DNA of 64,000 bases, from positions 62,001-126,000 of the forward strand of contig JAHDSF010000002.1 of NCBI GenBank assembly GCA_018432935.1, given 5' to 3'. The position numbers were made by a program, and so were the translations under genes. Origin of the DNA: Rhodospirillales bacterium (GTDB lineage: Bacteria; Pseudomonadota; Alphaproteobacteria; Rhodospirillales; Shumkoniaceae). Below the pieces are notes generated by a model, which had not been told where the DNA came from, searched no databases, and saw only the letters and a program-made list of their open reading frames with translations. Below are positions 25,184-38,092 of this stretch, one piece after another; the first letter of the stretch is position 1, and the number at the start of each line of letters is the position of its first letter.

Positions 25184-26170
25184 ATGGACGCCAAGGACAT
25201 CCAGAAGCTTCTCGAAGGCAGACTTGTCGACGCGCACTTTCCGCAGTTGCCGAACTTCCAGCGCGGCAAGGTGCGTGATTCCTACGATCTGCCGGACGGC
25301 CGTCGCATCATGGTGGCGACCGACCGCCAGTCGGCGTTCGACCAGGTCCTGGCCGCGGTGCCGCTGAAGGGACAGGTGCTGAACCAGACGGCGCGGTTCT
25401 GGTTCGAGAAGACCGCCGACGTCTGCCCGAACCACGTGCTCGATTTTCCCGACCCCAACGTGGTGGTGGCGAAGAAGCTGACCATGCTGCCGGTCGAGAT
25501 GGTGGTGCGCGACTACATCACCGGATCGACCAGCACCAGCATCTGGACCATGTACCAGCGGGGCGAGCGGGTGGTCTACGGCGAGCGTCTGCCGGAAGGG
25601 CTGGTCAAGAACCAGAAGCTGCCGAAGACGATCCTGACTCCGACCACCAAGGGGCAGGGCAAGGCCCACGACGCGCCGATCACGCCCAGGGAGATCGTCG
25701 CCCAGGGCCTGCTCACCCAGGCCCAGTGGGACGAGCTGGCGGCCCTGAGCCTTGCGCTGTTCGCCAGGGGGCGCGAGATCGCCGCCCGCAACGCCCTGAT
25801 CCTGGTCGACACCAAGTACGAGTTCGGCCTCGACGAGCAGGGGCGGATCGTGCTGGCCGACGAGGCGCACACGCCGGATTCCAGCCGCTACTGGCGCGCC
25901 GCTTCCTACGACGCCCGGTTTGCCGCCCACGAGGAACCGGAGAGCCTCGACAAGGAGTTCCTGCGCCTGTGGGTGACCAAGCGCTGCGACCCCTACAAGG
26001 ATCCGCTCCCCGAGATCCCCGCCGAGACCCTGATCGCCTTCAGCGACAAGTACGTGCAGCTCTACGAGCAGGTGACCGGCCACAAGTTCGTCCGCCCGCA
26101 CGCTCACGAGAACGTGCGCGACCGCGTCGAGGCGAACCTGCGCAAGGTGTTCCCCGAGTATTTCAAGTAG
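25184..26170 (+). CDS. purC: SAICAR synthase (purine biosynthesis)
   Basis: A 328-residue long-form phosphoribosylaminoimidazole-succinocarboxamide synthase, which joins aspartate to CAIR in purine synthesis. Signatures are [26 protein letters not shown] (ATP site), [24 protein letters not shown] and [14 protein letters not shown]. The long form is common in some alphaproteobacteria and resembles the yeast Ade1 layout. The ATG at 25184 ([12 protein letters not shown]) is preferred; an ATG at 25139 would add 15 residues without an evident ribosome-binding site. Confidence 0.95.
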   Translation: MDAKDIQKLLEGRLVDAHFPQLPNFQRGKVRDSYDLPDGRRIMVATDRQSAFDQVLAAVPLKGQVLNQTARFWFEKTADVCPNHVLDFPDPNVVVAKKLTMLPVEMVVRDYITGSTSTSIWTMYQRGERVVYGERLPEGLVKNQKLPKTILTPTTKGQGKAHDAPITPREIVAQGLLTQAQWDELAALSLALFARGREIAARNALILVDTKYEFGLDEQGRIVLADEAHTPDSSRYWRAASYDARFAAHEEPESLDKEFLRLWVTKRCDPYKDPLPEIPAETLIAFSDKYVQLYEQVTGHKFVRPHAHENVRDRVEANLRKVFPEYFK

Positions 26171-26219
26171 GCGGCGGGAGCACAGGGCCGCGGATCCGCC
26201 CCTGCGTCTTTGGCGCGCG

Positions 26220-27470
26220 CTAGAAGCGCGATACGTCCAGTCCTTCGGGCGAAATCTCGGGCGCACGGCCGGACACCAGGTCCGCGATCAGGCGGCCGCT
26301 GCCGCAGGCCATCGTCCAACCGAGCGTGCCGTGGCCGGTGTTGAGGAACAGGTTGCGGTAGCGGGTGGGCCCGATCACCGGCACGCTGTCCGGCGTGGTC
26401 GGGCGCAGGCCGGCCCAGAACTCGGCTTTGCCGGGATCGCCGCAGTCGGGGAACAGGCGCATCGCCGCGTTCAGGATCGGCCGCGTCCGTTCCTCGCGCA
26501 CCGTGGTGTCGTAACCAGCGATTTCAGCGGTGCCGGCGACCCGCAGCCGCTGTCCCAGCCGCGAATAGACGATCTTGCGCTGATCGTCGATGATGGCCAC
26601 CGACGGAGCGCCGGCGTGGCCGTCGACCGGGATCGTCACCGAGTAGCCTTTGGCGGGATAGACGGGCAGCCGGATGCCGATCCGCCGCACGAGCAGCGGC
26701 GTGAAGCTGCCCAGCGCCACCACGCAGGCGTCGGCCGTCAGGCGCTCGCTTCCGGCCTGCACAGCGGTCAGACGGTCGCCTTCGGTGGCGAAGCCTGTCA
26801 CCGTGACGCCGTAGCGGAACTGCACGCCGGCGGCGCCAGCCAGCTCGGCCACGCGGCCGGTGAAGACATGGGCGTCGCCGCTCTCATCGTCCGGGCTGAA
26901 GGTGCCGCCGACCAGCTCGTCCCGGGACGCCGCGAGCGCCGGCTCGATCGCCACGCACTCCTGCGGCGTCAGCACCTTGCGGATGCAGCCCAGTTCGCTC
27001 ATCGCGGCCGCCTTGGGCACCGCCTGCTCGAACTCCCGGGGATCGGAATAGACGTGGAGGATGCCCTTGCCGAGATGGTCGTACGCGATCCCGGTCTCCG
27101 CCCGCAGCGCCCGTAGGCAGTCGCGGCTGTAAACCGCGACCCGGAGCACGCGCTCGGTGTTGATGCGGCTGCGGCCGGCGGTGCAGTTGCGAAGAAAGCG
27201 CAGGCCCCAGGCCCACTGCGCAAGGTCGGCGCGGAAGCGATAGAGGAGGGGCGCATCGGCGCGTCCCAGCCACTTGACGATCTTGGCCGGGGTGGCGGGG
27301 CCCGCCCACGGATCGGCGTGGCTCGCGGAAATCTGTCCTCCGTTGGCGAAGCTTGTTTCCAGGCCCGGACCGGGCTGGCGGTCGATGACCGTGACGTCGT
27401 GTCCTGCCTTCGCTAGATAATAGGCGGAAGTGACGCCGACCACGCCGGCGCCGAGCACGAGGATCTTCAT
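26220..27470 (-). CDS. dadA: D-amino acid dehydrogenase, FAD-dependent
   Basis: A 416-residue flavoprotein of the DAO/DadA family that oxidises D-amino acids to keto acids and feeds electrons to the respiratory chain. The N-terminal FAD motif is VLGAGVVGVTSAYYLAKAGHDVTVID. NGGQISASHADPWAGP and YPAKGYSVTIP are DadA landmarks, and NTGHGTLGWTMACGSGR is the C-terminal FAD contact. No alanine racemase is adjacent. It faces nnr across 159 bp. Confidence 0.93.
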   Translation of the reverse strand: MKILVLGAGVVGVTSAYYLAKAGHDVTVIDRQPGPGLETSFANGGQISASHADPWAGPATPAKIVKWLGRADAPLLYRFRADLAQWAWGLRFLRNCTAGRSRINTERVLRVAVYSRDCLRALRAETGIAYDHLGKGILHVYSDPREFEQAVPKAAAMSELGCIRKVLTPQECVAIEPALAASRDELVGGTFSPDDESGDAHVFTGRVAELAGAAGVQFRYGVTVTGFATEGDRLTAVQAGSERLTADACVVALGSFTPLLVRRIGIRLPVYPAKGYSVTIPVDGHAGAPSVAIIDDQRKIVYSRLGQRLRVAGTAEIAGYDTTVREERTRPILNAAMRLFPDCGDPGKAEFWAGLRPTTPDSVPVIGPTRYRNLFLNTGHGTLGWTMACGSGRLIADLVSGRAPEISPEGLDVSRF

Positions 27471-27629
27471 GGAAGCGACTTCCAGGCTTCAGGGTCGTCG
27501 AGCGATGTGAGCGGTCGCGTTTATAGGCCGTCTCGCCGGCGCAGGATAGAGAAAAGCGGGCACCGCCGGTTTCCCGCGCCGGTGCGGCGGGATAGAGTGC
27601 GGACACATCAGATCGGAGGCGAATCCGTT

Positions 27630-29099
27630 ATGGACGCGAATGCGATCCTGACCACCGGCGAGATGTACGAGGCGGACCGCCACGCCGCCGCGGCGGGTGT
27701 TCCCAGCCTCGAGCTGATGGAGGCGGCCGGCGAGGCGGTGGCGCGGGAAATCCGTCGCCGCTGGTCGCCGCGGCCCGTCGTCGTCCTTTGCGGCCCCGGC
27801 AACAACGGCGGCGATGGCTTCGTCGTGGCCCGATTGCTGGAGCGGCGCGGCTGGCCGGTGCGCGTCGCCCTTCTGGGACGGCGGGACAGCCTGCGCGGCG
27901 ACGCCGCGGTGAACGCCGAACGCTATGCCAGGGCGCCGGTCGAACTGTCGCCCGATGTGCTGGACGGCCGCACGCTGGTGGTGGATGCCCTGTTCGGGGC
28001 CGGACTTGCGCGGCCGCTCGAAGGACCGACGCGGGAGGTGGTGGAGGCGGTGAATGCCCGCCGCCTGCCGTGCGTGGCGATCGACGTGCCAAGCGGCGTC
28101 CACGGCGACAGCGGTACGGTGATGGGAGCGGCCCCGCGGGCCGAGGTCACGGTGACCTTCTTTCGCCTCAAGCCCGCGCATGTGCTGCTGCCGGGACGCG
28201 AGCTCTGCGGCGACTGCGTTCTGGCCGACATCGGCATCCCCGCAGACGTGCTCCGCGATATTCGCCCCGGCCTGTGGGTGAACGGGCCGCCGCTGTGGTC
28301 GGGGATGCTGCCCTGGCCGCATCCGGCCGACCACAAGTACAAGCGGGGCCATGCGGTGGTATCGGGCGGCGCCGCCATGACCGGCGCCGCGCGGCTGGCG
28401 GCGGTCGCCGCGCGGCGGATCGGCTGCGGCATGCTGACCCTGGCCGCCTCGCCGGAAACGACCGGTATCTACGCTTCGGGCAACCCCGGGACCATCGTCC
28501 ACACAGTCGTCGACGAGGCCGAGTTCCACGTCCTGATCGCCGACCCGCGACGCAACGCCATCCTGATCGGCCCCGGAGCAGGCGCCTCGGCGGGCACGCG
28601 CAGCCGGGTCCAGTCGGCCCTGCGCATGGAGAAGGCGACGGTGCTCGACGCCGATGCCCTGAGCGCCTTTGCGGATTCACCCGAAACCCTGTTCTCGGCG
28701 ATCACCGCGCCGTGTGTGCTGACCCCCCACGAAGGGGAGTTCGCGCGCCTGTTCCACCATCTGGAGGGCGACAAGATCACGCGGGCCCGGGCGGCAGCCC
28801 GATACGCCCGGGCCGTGGTGGTGCTGAAGGGCTCCGACACCGTGATCGCGGCACCCGACGGGCGGGCGGCGGTGAATGTCAACGCCCCCGCCGAACTGGC
28901 AACCGCCGGCAGCGGCGACGTTCTGTCGGGGTTCGTGCTGGGCCTGGTCGCCCAAGGCATGCCACCGTTCGAAGCCGCTTGCGCCGCCGTCTGGATGCAC
29001 GGCGAGGCGGCGCGGGCCATCGGGCCCGGCCTGCTCGCCGAGGATCTGCTGGATGCCGCTCCGGGCGTTCTGGCCGACTTGCGAGAGGCTCAGGCCTGA
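27630..29099 (+). CDS. nnr: bifunctional NAD(P)H-hydrate epimerase/dehydratase
   Basis: A 489-residue metabolite-repair enzyme. The N-terminal YjeF_N epimerase domain (about 1-215) has [13 protein letters not shown] and [16 protein letters not shown]. The C-terminal ADP-dependent dehydratase domain (about 225-485) has the [21 protein letters not shown] and [17 protein letters not shown] motifs of the ribokinase-like fold. It restores hydrated NADH and NADPH. The start at 27630 has CGGAGG upstream. It overlaps the convergent chemoreceptor gene by 10 bp. Confidence 0.94.
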   Translation: MDANAILTTGEMYEADRHAAAAGVPSLELMEAAGEAVAREIRRRWSPRPVVVLCGPGNNGGDGFVVARLLERRGWPVRVALLGRRDSLRGDAAVNAERYARAPVELSPDVLDGRTLVVDALFGAGLARPLEGPTREVVEAVNARRLPCVAIDVPSGVHGDSGTVMGAAPRAEVTVTFFRLKPAHVLLPGRELCGDCVLADIGIPADVLRDIRPGLWVNGPPLWSGMLPWPHPADHKYKRGHAVVSGGAAMTGAARLAAVAARRIGCGMLTLAASPETTGIYASGNPGTIVHTVVDEAEFHVLIADPRRNAILIGPGAGASAGTRSRVQSALRMEKATVLDADALSAFADSPETLFSAITAPCVLTPHEGEFARLFHHLEGDKITRARAAARYARAVVVLKGSDTVIAAPDGRAAVNVNAPAELATAGSGDVLSGFVLGLVAQGMPPFEAACAAVWMHGEAARAIGPGLLAEDLLDAAPGVLADLREAQA

Positions 29100-30412
29100 C
29101 GGATCCCGGCCAGGAACTTGTCGACCCCCTTGCTGAGGCTGTCGGCCCGTGAAGACAGGTCGCGAGACGCCTGATGGAGCTGTCCCGCGGAGTCTCCGGT
29201 CTCGCGGGCCGATTCCGTGACGCCCGCAATATTGCGGGTGACCTCGGCGGTGCCGATCGAAGCCTGCTCGACGTTGCGGGCGATCTCGCCGGTCGCGGCT
29301 CCCTGCTCGTGGACCGCCGCCGCGATCGTCGAGGCGATCTCGTTCATCTGGACGATGACGCCGGCGATGCCCTTGATGGCCTGGACCGCTTCTCCGGTCG
29401 CCTGCTGGATGCCACTGACCTGGGCACTGATGTCGTCGGTCGCCTTGGCGGTCTGTTTGGCAAGGTTCTTGACCTCGGAGGCGACGACGGCGAAGCCCTT
29501 GCCGGCTTCGCCGGCGCGCGCCGCCTCGATCGTCGCGTTGAGGGCAAGCAGGTTGGTCTGGTTGGCGATATCGGTGATCAGCTTGATGACGTCGCCGATC
29601 CGCTGCGCCGATTCCATCAGGCTCTGCACCTTCGCGTTGGTGCGTTCGGCCTCGCTTGCGGCCACCCCGGCGATCCGGGACGACTCGGCCACCTGATGGC
29701 CGATCTCGGAGATCGAACCGGAAAGCTGTTCCGCCGCGGTGGCGACCGTCTGCACGTTGCTGGAGGCCTCCTCGGCCGCGGCGGCGACGGCAATCGTGCG
29801 CTCGCTGGTGGCGGAAGCGATCGACTGCATCCTGGACGCGGTCGCCTCCAGCTTTCCGGAAGCCTCCACGACGCCGTGCAGAATGGACTTCACGTTGGCC
29901 TCGAAGCCCTCGGCCTGGGCATTGAGGAGGCGCCGGAACGCAAGATCGCGGAAGACGTCGAGCCCCAGGCTCATGTCGAGATACACCGTCTTGTTGACCG
30001 CTTGCAGCATCCGTTGCACCTGGTCGGGCTTCTTGCCCCAGGTCTGCACGACGAGAGCGGTCAGTTCGTTGAGCACCAGGCAATAGCCGGCCATGTACCA
30101 GCCCGGCTCGACACCAAGGCCGAGATGTGCCCGGGCGATCGCCTGGACGGTGGTCGCGAACTCGGATCCGAAGCGGCCCGCGAAGACGTTCTCCAGCCAG
30201 TGCTTCTTCTGCCCCTGCCTGGCGCGGCGGAGGGCATCCGGCGAGGCCAGCAGTGCACGGGTGGCATCCTGACGGGTGAAGTGCCCGTAGAAGACGTCGA
30301 GGATGGCATCGAGGCGCGGCTCCAGCACCTTCCGGAATTCTTGCAGCAGCGAGACGGTCTGGGAATCGAGCAGAAGAAGCCGGGACTGCTGACTGACGTC
30401 GAGGGCGGGCAT
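29090..30412 (-). CDS. globin-coupled chemoreceptor (soluble, HemAT-like)
   Basis: A 440-residue cytosolic receptor with no transmembrane segment and no HAMP domain. Residues 5-160 form a globin-coupled sensor domain: proximal haem ligand His96 ([18 protein letters not shown], aligned with HemAT His123) and Tyr42 in the VFYGHF helix at the distal site. Residues 185-440 are an MA signalling domain with [19 protein letters not shown] at the tip. It should sense oxygen or another gas through haem. AGGAG lies 8 bp before the ATG at 30412; the frame stays open further upstream but without homology. Confidence 0.9.
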   Translation of the reverse strand: MPALDVSQQSRLLLLDSQTVSLLQEFRKVLEPRLDAILDVFYGHFTRQDATRALLASPDALRRARQGQKKHWLENVFAGRFGSEFATTVQAIARAHLGLGVEPGWYMAGYCLVLNELTALVVQTWGKKPDQVQRMLQAVNKTVYLDMSLGLDVFRDLAFRRLLNAQAEGFEANVKSILHGVVEASGKLEATASRMQSIASATSERTIAVAAAAEEASSNVQTVATAAEQLSGSISEIGHQVAESSRIAGVAASEAERTNAKVQSLMESAQRIGDVIKLITDIANQTNLLALNATIEAARAGEAGKGFAVVASEVKNLAKQTAKATDDISAQVSGIQQATGEAVQAIKGIAGVIVQMNEIASTIAAAVHEQGAATGEIARNVEQASIGTAEVTRNIAGVTESARETGDSAGQLHQASRDLSSRADSLSKGVDKFLAGIRQA

Positions 30413-30607
30413 TTCGAGCGCTCCTGGAGGGAGGAATTGGGAAATATGCCCATCTTGCAAAAATTCTGGGTGCGAAGCTATTGAAATCCGGATGCCCCTC
30501 TGTTCGAGAGTTCCGAAATATAAGACACGAGCCAACCCTCCGCGGCGAGGTGACGTCGCCTGCATGGCGACGGCCGCCGCTACCGCCATTTTCCATCAGC
30601 AACCGCA

Positions 30608-30635
30608 TTGACAGGGACGTGCAATCGGATAGAGT
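30608..30635 (+). promoter_or_regulatory. sigma-70 type promoter for tRNA-Leu (and possibly tig)
   Basis: TTGACA at 30608-30613 is followed after 16 bp by TAGAGT at 30630-30635. The predicted start is about 20 bp upstream of the tRNA. The perfect -35 fits a stable RNA gene. Confidence 0.65.
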
Positions 30636-30662
30636 CGCGCGCCCACTCGGCTTGCGCTGACC

Positions 30663-30749
30663 GCGGGCGTGGTGGAATTGGTAGACACGCCAGGTTTAGG
30701 TCCTGGTGGCGGCGACGCCATGGGGGTTCAAGTCCCTCCGCCCGCACCA
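30663..30749 (+). tRNA. tRNA-Leu (anticodon TAG)
   Basis: An 87-nt class II tRNA with a long variable arm and encoded CCA. The acceptor GCGGGCG pairs with CGCCCGC, the anticodon stem CCAGG/CCTGG encloses TTTAGGT (anticodon TAG, reads CUA), and the T arm is GGGGG-TTCAAGT-CCCTC. It ends only 52 nt before the tig start codon, with no terminator between. Confidence 0.96.
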
Positions 30750-30801
30750 GCCGCTGCGCTTCGACCGGCCGCCCGACAATCACTCTCCAGGCAGGATCCC
30801 C

Positions 30802-32211
30802 ATGCAGGTAACAGAGACCAAGAACGAAGGACTTAAGCGGGAATTCAAGATCGTCGTCCCGGCCGGCGATATCGACGGCCAGGTCAACACGCGCCTGGAA
30901 GAGCTGAAGCGCACCGTCCGCATTCCCGGGTTCCGTCCGGGCAAGGCGCCGGTTTCGTTGATGAAGAAGAAGTTCGGCCCCGCCGTAATGGGCGAGGTGC
31001 TGGAGAAGGCGGTCGGAGAGGCGACCCAGAAGACGCTGGCCGATCGCGGGATCCGGCCGGCGACCCAGCCGAAGGTGGAGGTCAATTCGTTCGCCGAGGG
31101 GGCAGATCTCGAGTACACGCTGTCGGTCGAGGCACTGCCCGAGATCGAGTTGCAGGACTTCAACGGCCTCGAGCTCGAACGGCTGGTCGCCGAGCCCGAG
31201 GAGCACGAGATCCAGGCGGCGCTCGATCGCCTCGCCGCCGCCAACAAGAGCTCCGAGCCGATCGCCAAGGCGCGGGAATCCCAGAAGGGCGACATCCTGC
31301 TTATCGACTTCGTCGGCAAGATCGACGGCGAGGCGTTCCCGGGCGGCAAGGCCGAGGGCTACGAGCTCGAGCTCGGCACCGGCACCTTCATCCCCGGGTT
31401 CGAGGATCAGCTGACCGGCGTCGCGGCCGGCGCGCACGTCGACGTCAAGGTCCAGTTCCCCGAGGGCTACGGGGCCCAGGAGCTGGCCGGCAAGGACGCC
31501 GTGTTCGAGGTCGACGTCAAGGAAATCCGCGAAGGCAAGCCGGCGGCGATCGACGACGAGCTGGCCAAGAAGGTGGGGGCGGAGAACCTGGACGGCCTGA
31601 AGAAGAACATCCGTGACGAGCACGAGCGCGAGCTCAAGTCGCTGTCGCGGCTGCGCCTGAAGCGTACCCTGCTCGACAAGCTTGCCGAGCAGTACACGTT
31701 CCCGGTCCCCGATGCGATGGCTGACGCCGAGACCAATGCGATCTGGCAGCAGTTCGAGGAGCAGCGCAAGGCGGGCCGGCTCGACCTTTCCGAGTACGAA
31801 GGCAAGTCGGACGACGAGATCAAGGCCGAGTTGCGCGGCATCGCCGAACGTCGCGTCCGCCTCGCCCTGGTGCTTGCGGAAGTCGGCCGGACCAACGACA
31901 TCCAGCTCGGGCGTGACGAGCTGAACCGGGCACTGGCCAACGAGGCGCGCCGCTATCCGGGCCACGAGAAGGAAGTGATCGAGTACTACCGCAAGACCCC
32001 GCAGGCGCTCGAAAGCCTGCGGGGTCCGTTGATCGAGGATAAGGTCGTCGACTTCATCGTCGAGCTTGCCAAAGTGGCCGAGAAGAAGGTCTCGGTGGCC
32101 GAACTGCTCAAGGACCCGGACGAGGAGAAGGCGGAGGACAAGCCCGCTGAACCCAAGGCCAAGAAGAAGTCGCGCAAGGCGGCGGCAAAAGACGAAGGAG
32201 CGGGGGCTTAG
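30802..32211 (+). CDS. tig: trigger factor, ribosome-associated chaperone
   Basis: A 469-residue chaperone that meets nascent chains at the ribosome exit. The ribosome-binding signature is GFRPGK (residues 43-48). The FKBP-type PPIase domain (about 160-245) runs from [16 protein letters not shown], and the C-terminal helical arms follow. The tail ends in a Lys/Ala-rich segment ([14 protein letters not shown]) longer than in E. coli. It is followed by clpP and clpX, the usual arrangement. Transcription may begin upstream of tRNA-Leu. Confidence 0.97.
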   Translation: MQVTETKNEGLKREFKIVVPAGDIDGQVNTRLEELKRTVRIPGFRPGKAPVSLMKKKFGPAVMGEVLEKAVGEATQKTLADRGIRPATQPKVEVNSFAEGADLEYTLSVEALPEIELQDFNGLELERLVAEPEEHEIQAALDRLAAANKSSEPIAKARESQKGDILLIDFVGKIDGEAFPGGKAEGYELELGTGTFIPGFEDQLTGVAAGAHVDVKVQFPEGYGAQELAGKDAVFEVDVKEIREGKPAAIDDELAKKVGAENLDGLKKNIRDEHERELKSLSRLRLKRTLLDKLAEQYTFPVPDAMADAETNAIWQQFEEQRKAGRLDLSEYEGKSDDEIKAELRGIAERRVRLALVLAEVGRTNDIQLGRDELNRALANEARRYPGHEKEVIEYYRKTPQALESLRGPLIEDKVVDFIVELAKVAEKKVSVAELLKDPDEEKAEDKPAEPKAKKKSRKAAAKDEGAGA

Positions 32212-32267
32212 GGGTTAGCCCATCCGGGGTGGTGGACGCGGGCGGAGCACACAGGCGGAGAACAGGC

Positions 32268-32912
32268 ATGACGGGCGAGCGCGACTATAACTATATGAGC
32301 AACCTCGTGCCGATGGTCGTCGAGACCACCAATCGGGGCGAGCGCGCCTACGATATCTATTCGCGTCTCCTCAAGGAACGCATCATTTTTCTCACCGGCG
32401 GCGTGGACGACTACGTCTCCAGCCTGATCTGCGCCCAGCTGCTCTTCCTGGAATCGGAAAACCCCAACAAGGACATCGCCTTCTACATCAACTCGCCGGG
32501 CGGCATCGTGACCTCGGGCCTCGCCATCTACGACACCATGCAGTACATCCGCCCGGACGTCTCCACCGTCTGCATCGGTCAGGCGGCTTCGATGGGTTCG
32601 CTGCTATTGGCGGCCGGAGCCGCCGGGAAGCGCTTTGCGCTGCCCAACGCGCGGATCATGGTCCACCAGCCCTCGGGAGGGTTCCAGGGCCAAGCCACCG
32701 ACATCGAGATCCAGGCCCGCGAGATCCTCGCTCTGCGCAGCCGCCTCAACGAGATTTACGTAAAGCACACGGGGCGGAAGCTGACCGAGATCGAGGATGC
32801 TCTCGAGCGCGACAAGTTCATGACGCCCCAGGAGGCGAAGAGCTTCGGCCTGGTCGACGAGATCGTCGCCTCCCGTCCGCGCCCCGAAGGCGAGGACAAG
32901 GAGCCGCGCTGA
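32268..32912 (+). CDS. clpP: ClpP, proteolytic subunit of ClpXP/ClpAP
   Basis: A 214-residue serine protease. The catalytic triad is Ser108 (GQAASMGS), His133 (MVHQPSGG) and Asp182, all in the expected spacing. The start at ATG 32268 ([18 protein letters not shown]) includes a short N-terminal propeptide, so Met10 or later should begin the mature form. GGCGGAG precedes the start. It lies 56 bp downstream of tig and 157 bp upstream of clpX. Confidence 0.97.
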   Translation: MTGERDYNYMSNLVPMVVETTNRGERAYDIYSRLLKERIIFLTGGVDDYVSSLICAQLLFLESENPNKDIAFYINSPGGIVTSGLAIYDTMQYIRPDVSTVCIGQAASMGSLLLAAGAAGKRFALPNARIMVHQPSGGFQGQATDIEIQAREILALRSRLNEIYVKHTGRKLTEIEDALERDKFMTPQEAKSFGLVDEIVASRPRPEGEDKEPR

Positions 32913-33069
32913 CGGACGCTGCGCCGACTTTCGCAAGCCGTTTTGAAGACCATATTTATGCCAGCGGCCCGACCCTCAGGAGGGGAGCTGCGCGCATTGG
33001 GGATTGTGCGCGCGCGGCTCCAGCGGTTAACATGGTCCTGAAGGAGCCGGTTCATCGATCGGAGTACCC

Positions 33070-34356
33070 ATGAGCAAGCCGACCGGCAGCGATTCAAAGA
33101 ACACCCTTTACTGCTCGTTCTGCGGCAAGAGCCAGCACGAAGTCCACAAGCTCATCGCCGGACCGACCGTGTTCATCTGCGATGAATGCGTCGAGCTGTG
33201 CATGGACATCATCCGCGAGGAGCACAAGAGCAATCTCGTGAAATCCCGCGGCGGGGTGCCCAGCCCGCGGGACATCTGCGATGTCCTCGACGACTACGTG
33301 ATCGGTCAGGATCACGCCAAGCGCGTCCTTTCGGTGGCCGTTCACAATCACTACAAGCGCCTCGGCCACGGTACCAAGACCGAGGGTGCCAATGCCAAGG
33401 CCGGCGACATCGAGGTCGCCAAGTCGAACATCCTCCTGGTCGGGCCGACCGGGTGCGGCAAGACGCTCTTGGCGCAGACGCTGGCGCGCATCCTCGACGT
33501 GCCGTTCACGATGGCCGACGCCACCACCCTGACCGAGGCCGGCTATGTCGGAGAGGATGTCGAGAACATCATCCTCAAGCTGCTGCAGGCCGCCGACTAC
33601 AACGTCGAGCGCGCGCAGCGCGGTATCGTCTACATCGACGAGGTCGACAAGATCTCGCGCAAGTCGGACAACCCTTCGATAACCCGGGACGTGTCGGGCG
33701 AGGGCGTTCAGCAGGCGCTGCTCAAGATCATGGAGGGGACCATCGCCAGCGTGCCGCCGCAGGGCGGCCGCAAGCACCCGCAGCAAGAGTTCCTGCAGGT
33801 CGACACGACCAACGTGCTCTTCATCTGCGGCGGTGCCTTCTCCGGGCTGGAGAAGATCATCCAGGCCCGCGGCAAGGGCACGTCGATCGGCTTCGGCGCC
33901 GACGTCCGTTCCGTGGACGAGCGCCGCACCGGCGAAATCCTGCGCGAGGTCGAGCCGGAGGACCTGCTGAAGTTCGGCCTCATCCCCGAGTTCATCGGCC
34001 GGCTGCCGGTGATCGCCACCCTCGACGATCTCGACGAGGCGGCGCTCGTCGACATTCTGACCAAGCCGAAGAACGCCCTCATCAAGCAGTACCAGTACTT
34101 GTTCGAGATGGAGGACGTGAAGCTCACCTTCTCCGACGGGGCGATGGCCGCGATTGCCCGCAAGGCGGCGAACCGCAAGACGGGCGCCAGGGGCCTTCGT
34201 TCGATCCTCGAGGCGATCCTGCTCGACACCATGTTCGAGCTTCCCGGCCTGCAGGGAGTCGAGGAGGTGGTGATCAATCGCGAGGTGGTGGAGGGACGCT
34301 CCAAGCCGCTCAGCATCTATTCCGATCGCCGCGGGGACATTGAATCCAGCGCGTGA
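33070..34356 (+). CDS. clpX: ClpX, AAA+ unfoldase of ClpXP
   Basis: A 428-residue AAA+ unfoldase. The N-terminal zinc-binding domain uses Cys15, Cys18, Cys37 and Cys40. Walker A is GPTGCGKT (125-132), Walker B is [10 protein letters not shown], the pore loop is GYVGED, and the ClpP-docking loop IGF is in GTSIGFGAD. It feeds tagged or regulated substrates to ClpP; in alphaproteobacteria these include cell-cycle regulators. Its gap from clpP may contain a second promoter. Confidence 0.98.
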   Translation: MSKPTGSDSKNTLYCSFCGKSQHEVHKLIAGPTVFICDECVELCMDIIREEHKSNLVKSRGGVPSPRDICDVLDDYVIGQDHAKRVLSVAVHNHYKRLGHGTKTEGANAKAGDIEVAKSNILLVGPTGCGKTLLAQTLARILDVPFTMADATTLTEAGYVGEDVENIILKLLQAADYNVERAQRGIVYIDEVDKISRKSDNPSITRDVSGEGVQQALLKIMEGTIASVPPQGGRKHPQQEFLQVDTTNVLFICGGAFSGLEKIIQARGKGTSIGFGADVRSVDERRTGEILREVEPEDLLKFGLIPEFIGRLPVIATLDDLDEAALVDILTKPKNALIKQYQYLFEMEDVKLTFSDGAMAAIARKAANRKTGARGLRSILEAILLDTMFELPGLQGVEEVVINREVVEGRSKPLSIYSDRRGDIESSA

Positions 34357-34363
34357 GCGCGCC

Positions 34364-34390
34364 TTGACAACCCTTCCCGGCAAGCCACCT
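34364..34390 (+). promoter_or_regulatory. candidate promoter for lon
   Basis: CTTGACA (TTGACA at 34364-34369) is followed about 15 bp later by CCACCT (34385-34390). The pair resembles the heat-shock sigma-32 pattern more than a housekeeping -10 box. lon is heat-inducible in many proteobacteria. The call rests on one strong half-site. Confidence 0.3.
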
Positions 34391-34464
34391 TTCGAGACAG
34401 CGAAACCGACGACTTTTCGCCGTTTTCGACGGTGGCAGTCGGCAAGCCGAGAGGAATTGGTGTA

Positions 34465-36879
<2,415 letters not shown>

Positions 36880-36903
36880 CGCGTCATATGCCAGTAAAAC
36901 GTG

Positions 36904-36929
36904 CGGCGGCGACCTCCGGGTCGCCGCCG
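36904..36929 (+). terminator. GC hairpin after lon (possible terminator)
   Basis: CGGCGGCGACC and GGTCGCCGCCG form a perfect 11-bp stem with a 4-nt loop, 24 bp after the lon stop. There is no U-tract, so it may stabilise the 3' end or act with Rho rather than terminate alone. Confidence 0.4.
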
Positions 36930-36987
36930 TCGCGTATCTGGGGCCGGCAAAAACCGCGAAAAGGTGCGGAAAACAGCGGTTCTCCGA

Positions 36988-37017
36988 TTGACGAGCGGGC
37001 GGACCCCGATCTACACT
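36988..37017 (+). promoter_or_regulatory. sigma-70 type promoter for hup
   Basis: TTGACG at 36988-36993 and TACACT at 37012-37017 are separated by 18 bp. The predicted transcript would begin about 55 bp before the hup start codon. This independent promoter fits the high level of HU. Confidence 0.6.
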
Positions 37018-37077
37018 CGCGGCTGTCAACGCACGACACCATGATCTTCCGATTGCGTCAGAAGAGGGGGCCTCAAG

Positions 37078-37350
37078 TTGAATAAGAATGATCTCGTTGC
37101 GACTGTGGCGGCCAGCACCGGGCTTTCCAAGTCGGATGCCGCGAAGGCGGTAGACGGCGTGTTTGGCGCCATCGCCGACGCTCTGAAGAAGGGCGAGGAA
37201 GTGCGTCTGGTGGGATTTGGGACGTTCAACGTTGCCAAGCGTGCGGCTACCGAGGGCCGCAACCCGAGGACCGGCGAGAAGATCAAGATCCCGGCGTCGG
37301 TCCAGCCGAAGTTCAAGGCGGGCAAAGGCCTTAAGGATGCGGTGAACTGA
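37078..37350 (+). CDS. hup: HU-type nucleoid DNA-binding protein
   Basis: A 90-residue histone-like protein. The N-terminal helices (NKNDLVATVAASTGLSKSDAAKAVDGVF) give the dimer body. The beta arm core is VGFGTFNVAKRAATEGRNPRTGEKIKIPA with the DNA-intercalating Pro in RNPRTGE. The start codon is TTG (37078), set by AGAGGGGGCC just upstream. Position after lon is the classical location of hup/hupB. Confidence 0.97.
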   Translation: MNKNDLVATVAASTGLSKSDAAKAVDGVFGAIADALKKGEEVRLVGFGTFNVAKRAATEGRNPRTGEKIKIPASVQPKFKAGKGLKDAVN

Positions 37351-37448
37351 TCACCGCCATCTGACCAGAGGTTTCCGGGGCCGGCCGTGCCGATGACGCG
37401 TGGCCGGCCTCGTCGTCTGGAGCGGCGAGCCCGTTCTCGAACGCAGGC

Positions 37449-37524
37449 GGGCGATTAGCTCAGTTGGTAGAGCGCCACGTTTACACCGTGGATGTCGGCG
37501 GTTCGAGTCCGTCATCGCCCACCA
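37449..37524 (+). tRNA. tRNA-Val (anticodon TAC)
   Basis: A 76-nt cloverleaf with encoded CCA. The acceptor GGGCGAT pairs with ATCGCCC, the anticodon stem CCACG/CGTGG encloses TTTACAC (anticodon TAC), and the T arm is GGCGG-TTCGAGT-CCGTC. It follows hup by 98 bp. Confidence 0.96.
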
Positions 37525-37668
37525 TCTCGCTTGCGGCTTCCGTCCCCGGTGCGCCGAAGGCCACCGGACAGAGGCGGAGGGTTGGCGTTCTGACAGTGCC
37601 TCCAGTGGGCGGCGTCGACGCCCCGCAGCGGGAACTACCCGGACGCGCCGAGGCGTCGATTACGTGTC

Positions 37669-37697
37669 TTGACTCAGTCGTCACCGTGCTCTATGTC
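37669..37697 (+). promoter_or_regulatory. candidate promoter for tRNA-Asp
   Basis: TTGACT (37669-37674), a 17-bp spacer and TATGTC (37692-37697) lie about 45 bp before tRNA-Asp. The rest of the 218-bp gap between the two tRNAs shows nothing recognisable. Confidence 0.5.
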
Positions 37698-37742
37698 ATC
37701 GCGACTTGCTGCGGCGGGGCGGTTTCCTCCCGCAGGACAAAT

Positions 37743-37819
<77 letters not shown>

Positions 37820-37824
37820 GTTTC

Positions 37825-37864
37825 GCAAAAAGGCCGGAAGCACGCCTGCTTCCGGCCTTTTTGC
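37825..37864 (+). terminator. strong rho-independent terminator after tRNA-Asp
   Basis: A perfect 18-bp inverted repeat GCAAAAAGGCCGGAAGCA with a 4-nt loop (CGCC) ends in CCTTTTTGC. The A-tract before and T-tract after the GC core make it able to act on both strands. It insulates the tRNAs from the nuo promoter. Confidence 0.93.
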
Positions 37865-37879
37865 ACGCCGCCAGCGCGC

Positions 37880-37907
37880 TTGAACTGCTGGCCGTCGCTG
37901 ACAATAT
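37880..37907 (+). promoter_or_regulatory. candidate promoter of the nuo operon
   Basis: TTGAAC (37880-37885) and CAATAT (37902-37907) are spaced by 16 bp, placed after the tRNA terminator and about 185 bp before nuoA. The leader that follows holds a T-run and no obvious coding frame. It is the best match in the 228-bp gap, but not a strong one. Confidence 0.4.
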
Positions 37908-38092
37908 GGTGGGGCGTGGAGTTCGCCGTTTCCTTCCACCGGATCTGCCACGATAGCGACCGCCCGCAAGAGGCGTTGGCGGGGTTGTGGTGCGCCGCTC
38001 CCATACAAAGCCACGTCCGGCCGTTTTTTTCGTTCGTTCTGCGCGCGAGATTTGTTAAACGGTGAACTCCGACCCTGGAATGGCGGGGCACG

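Noticed and set aside
37525-37742. Possible extra RNA gene between tRNA-Val and tRNA-Asp
   Set aside because: Apart from a plausible tRNA-Asp promoter the stretch shows no stable paired structure and no conserved motif that I can recognise.
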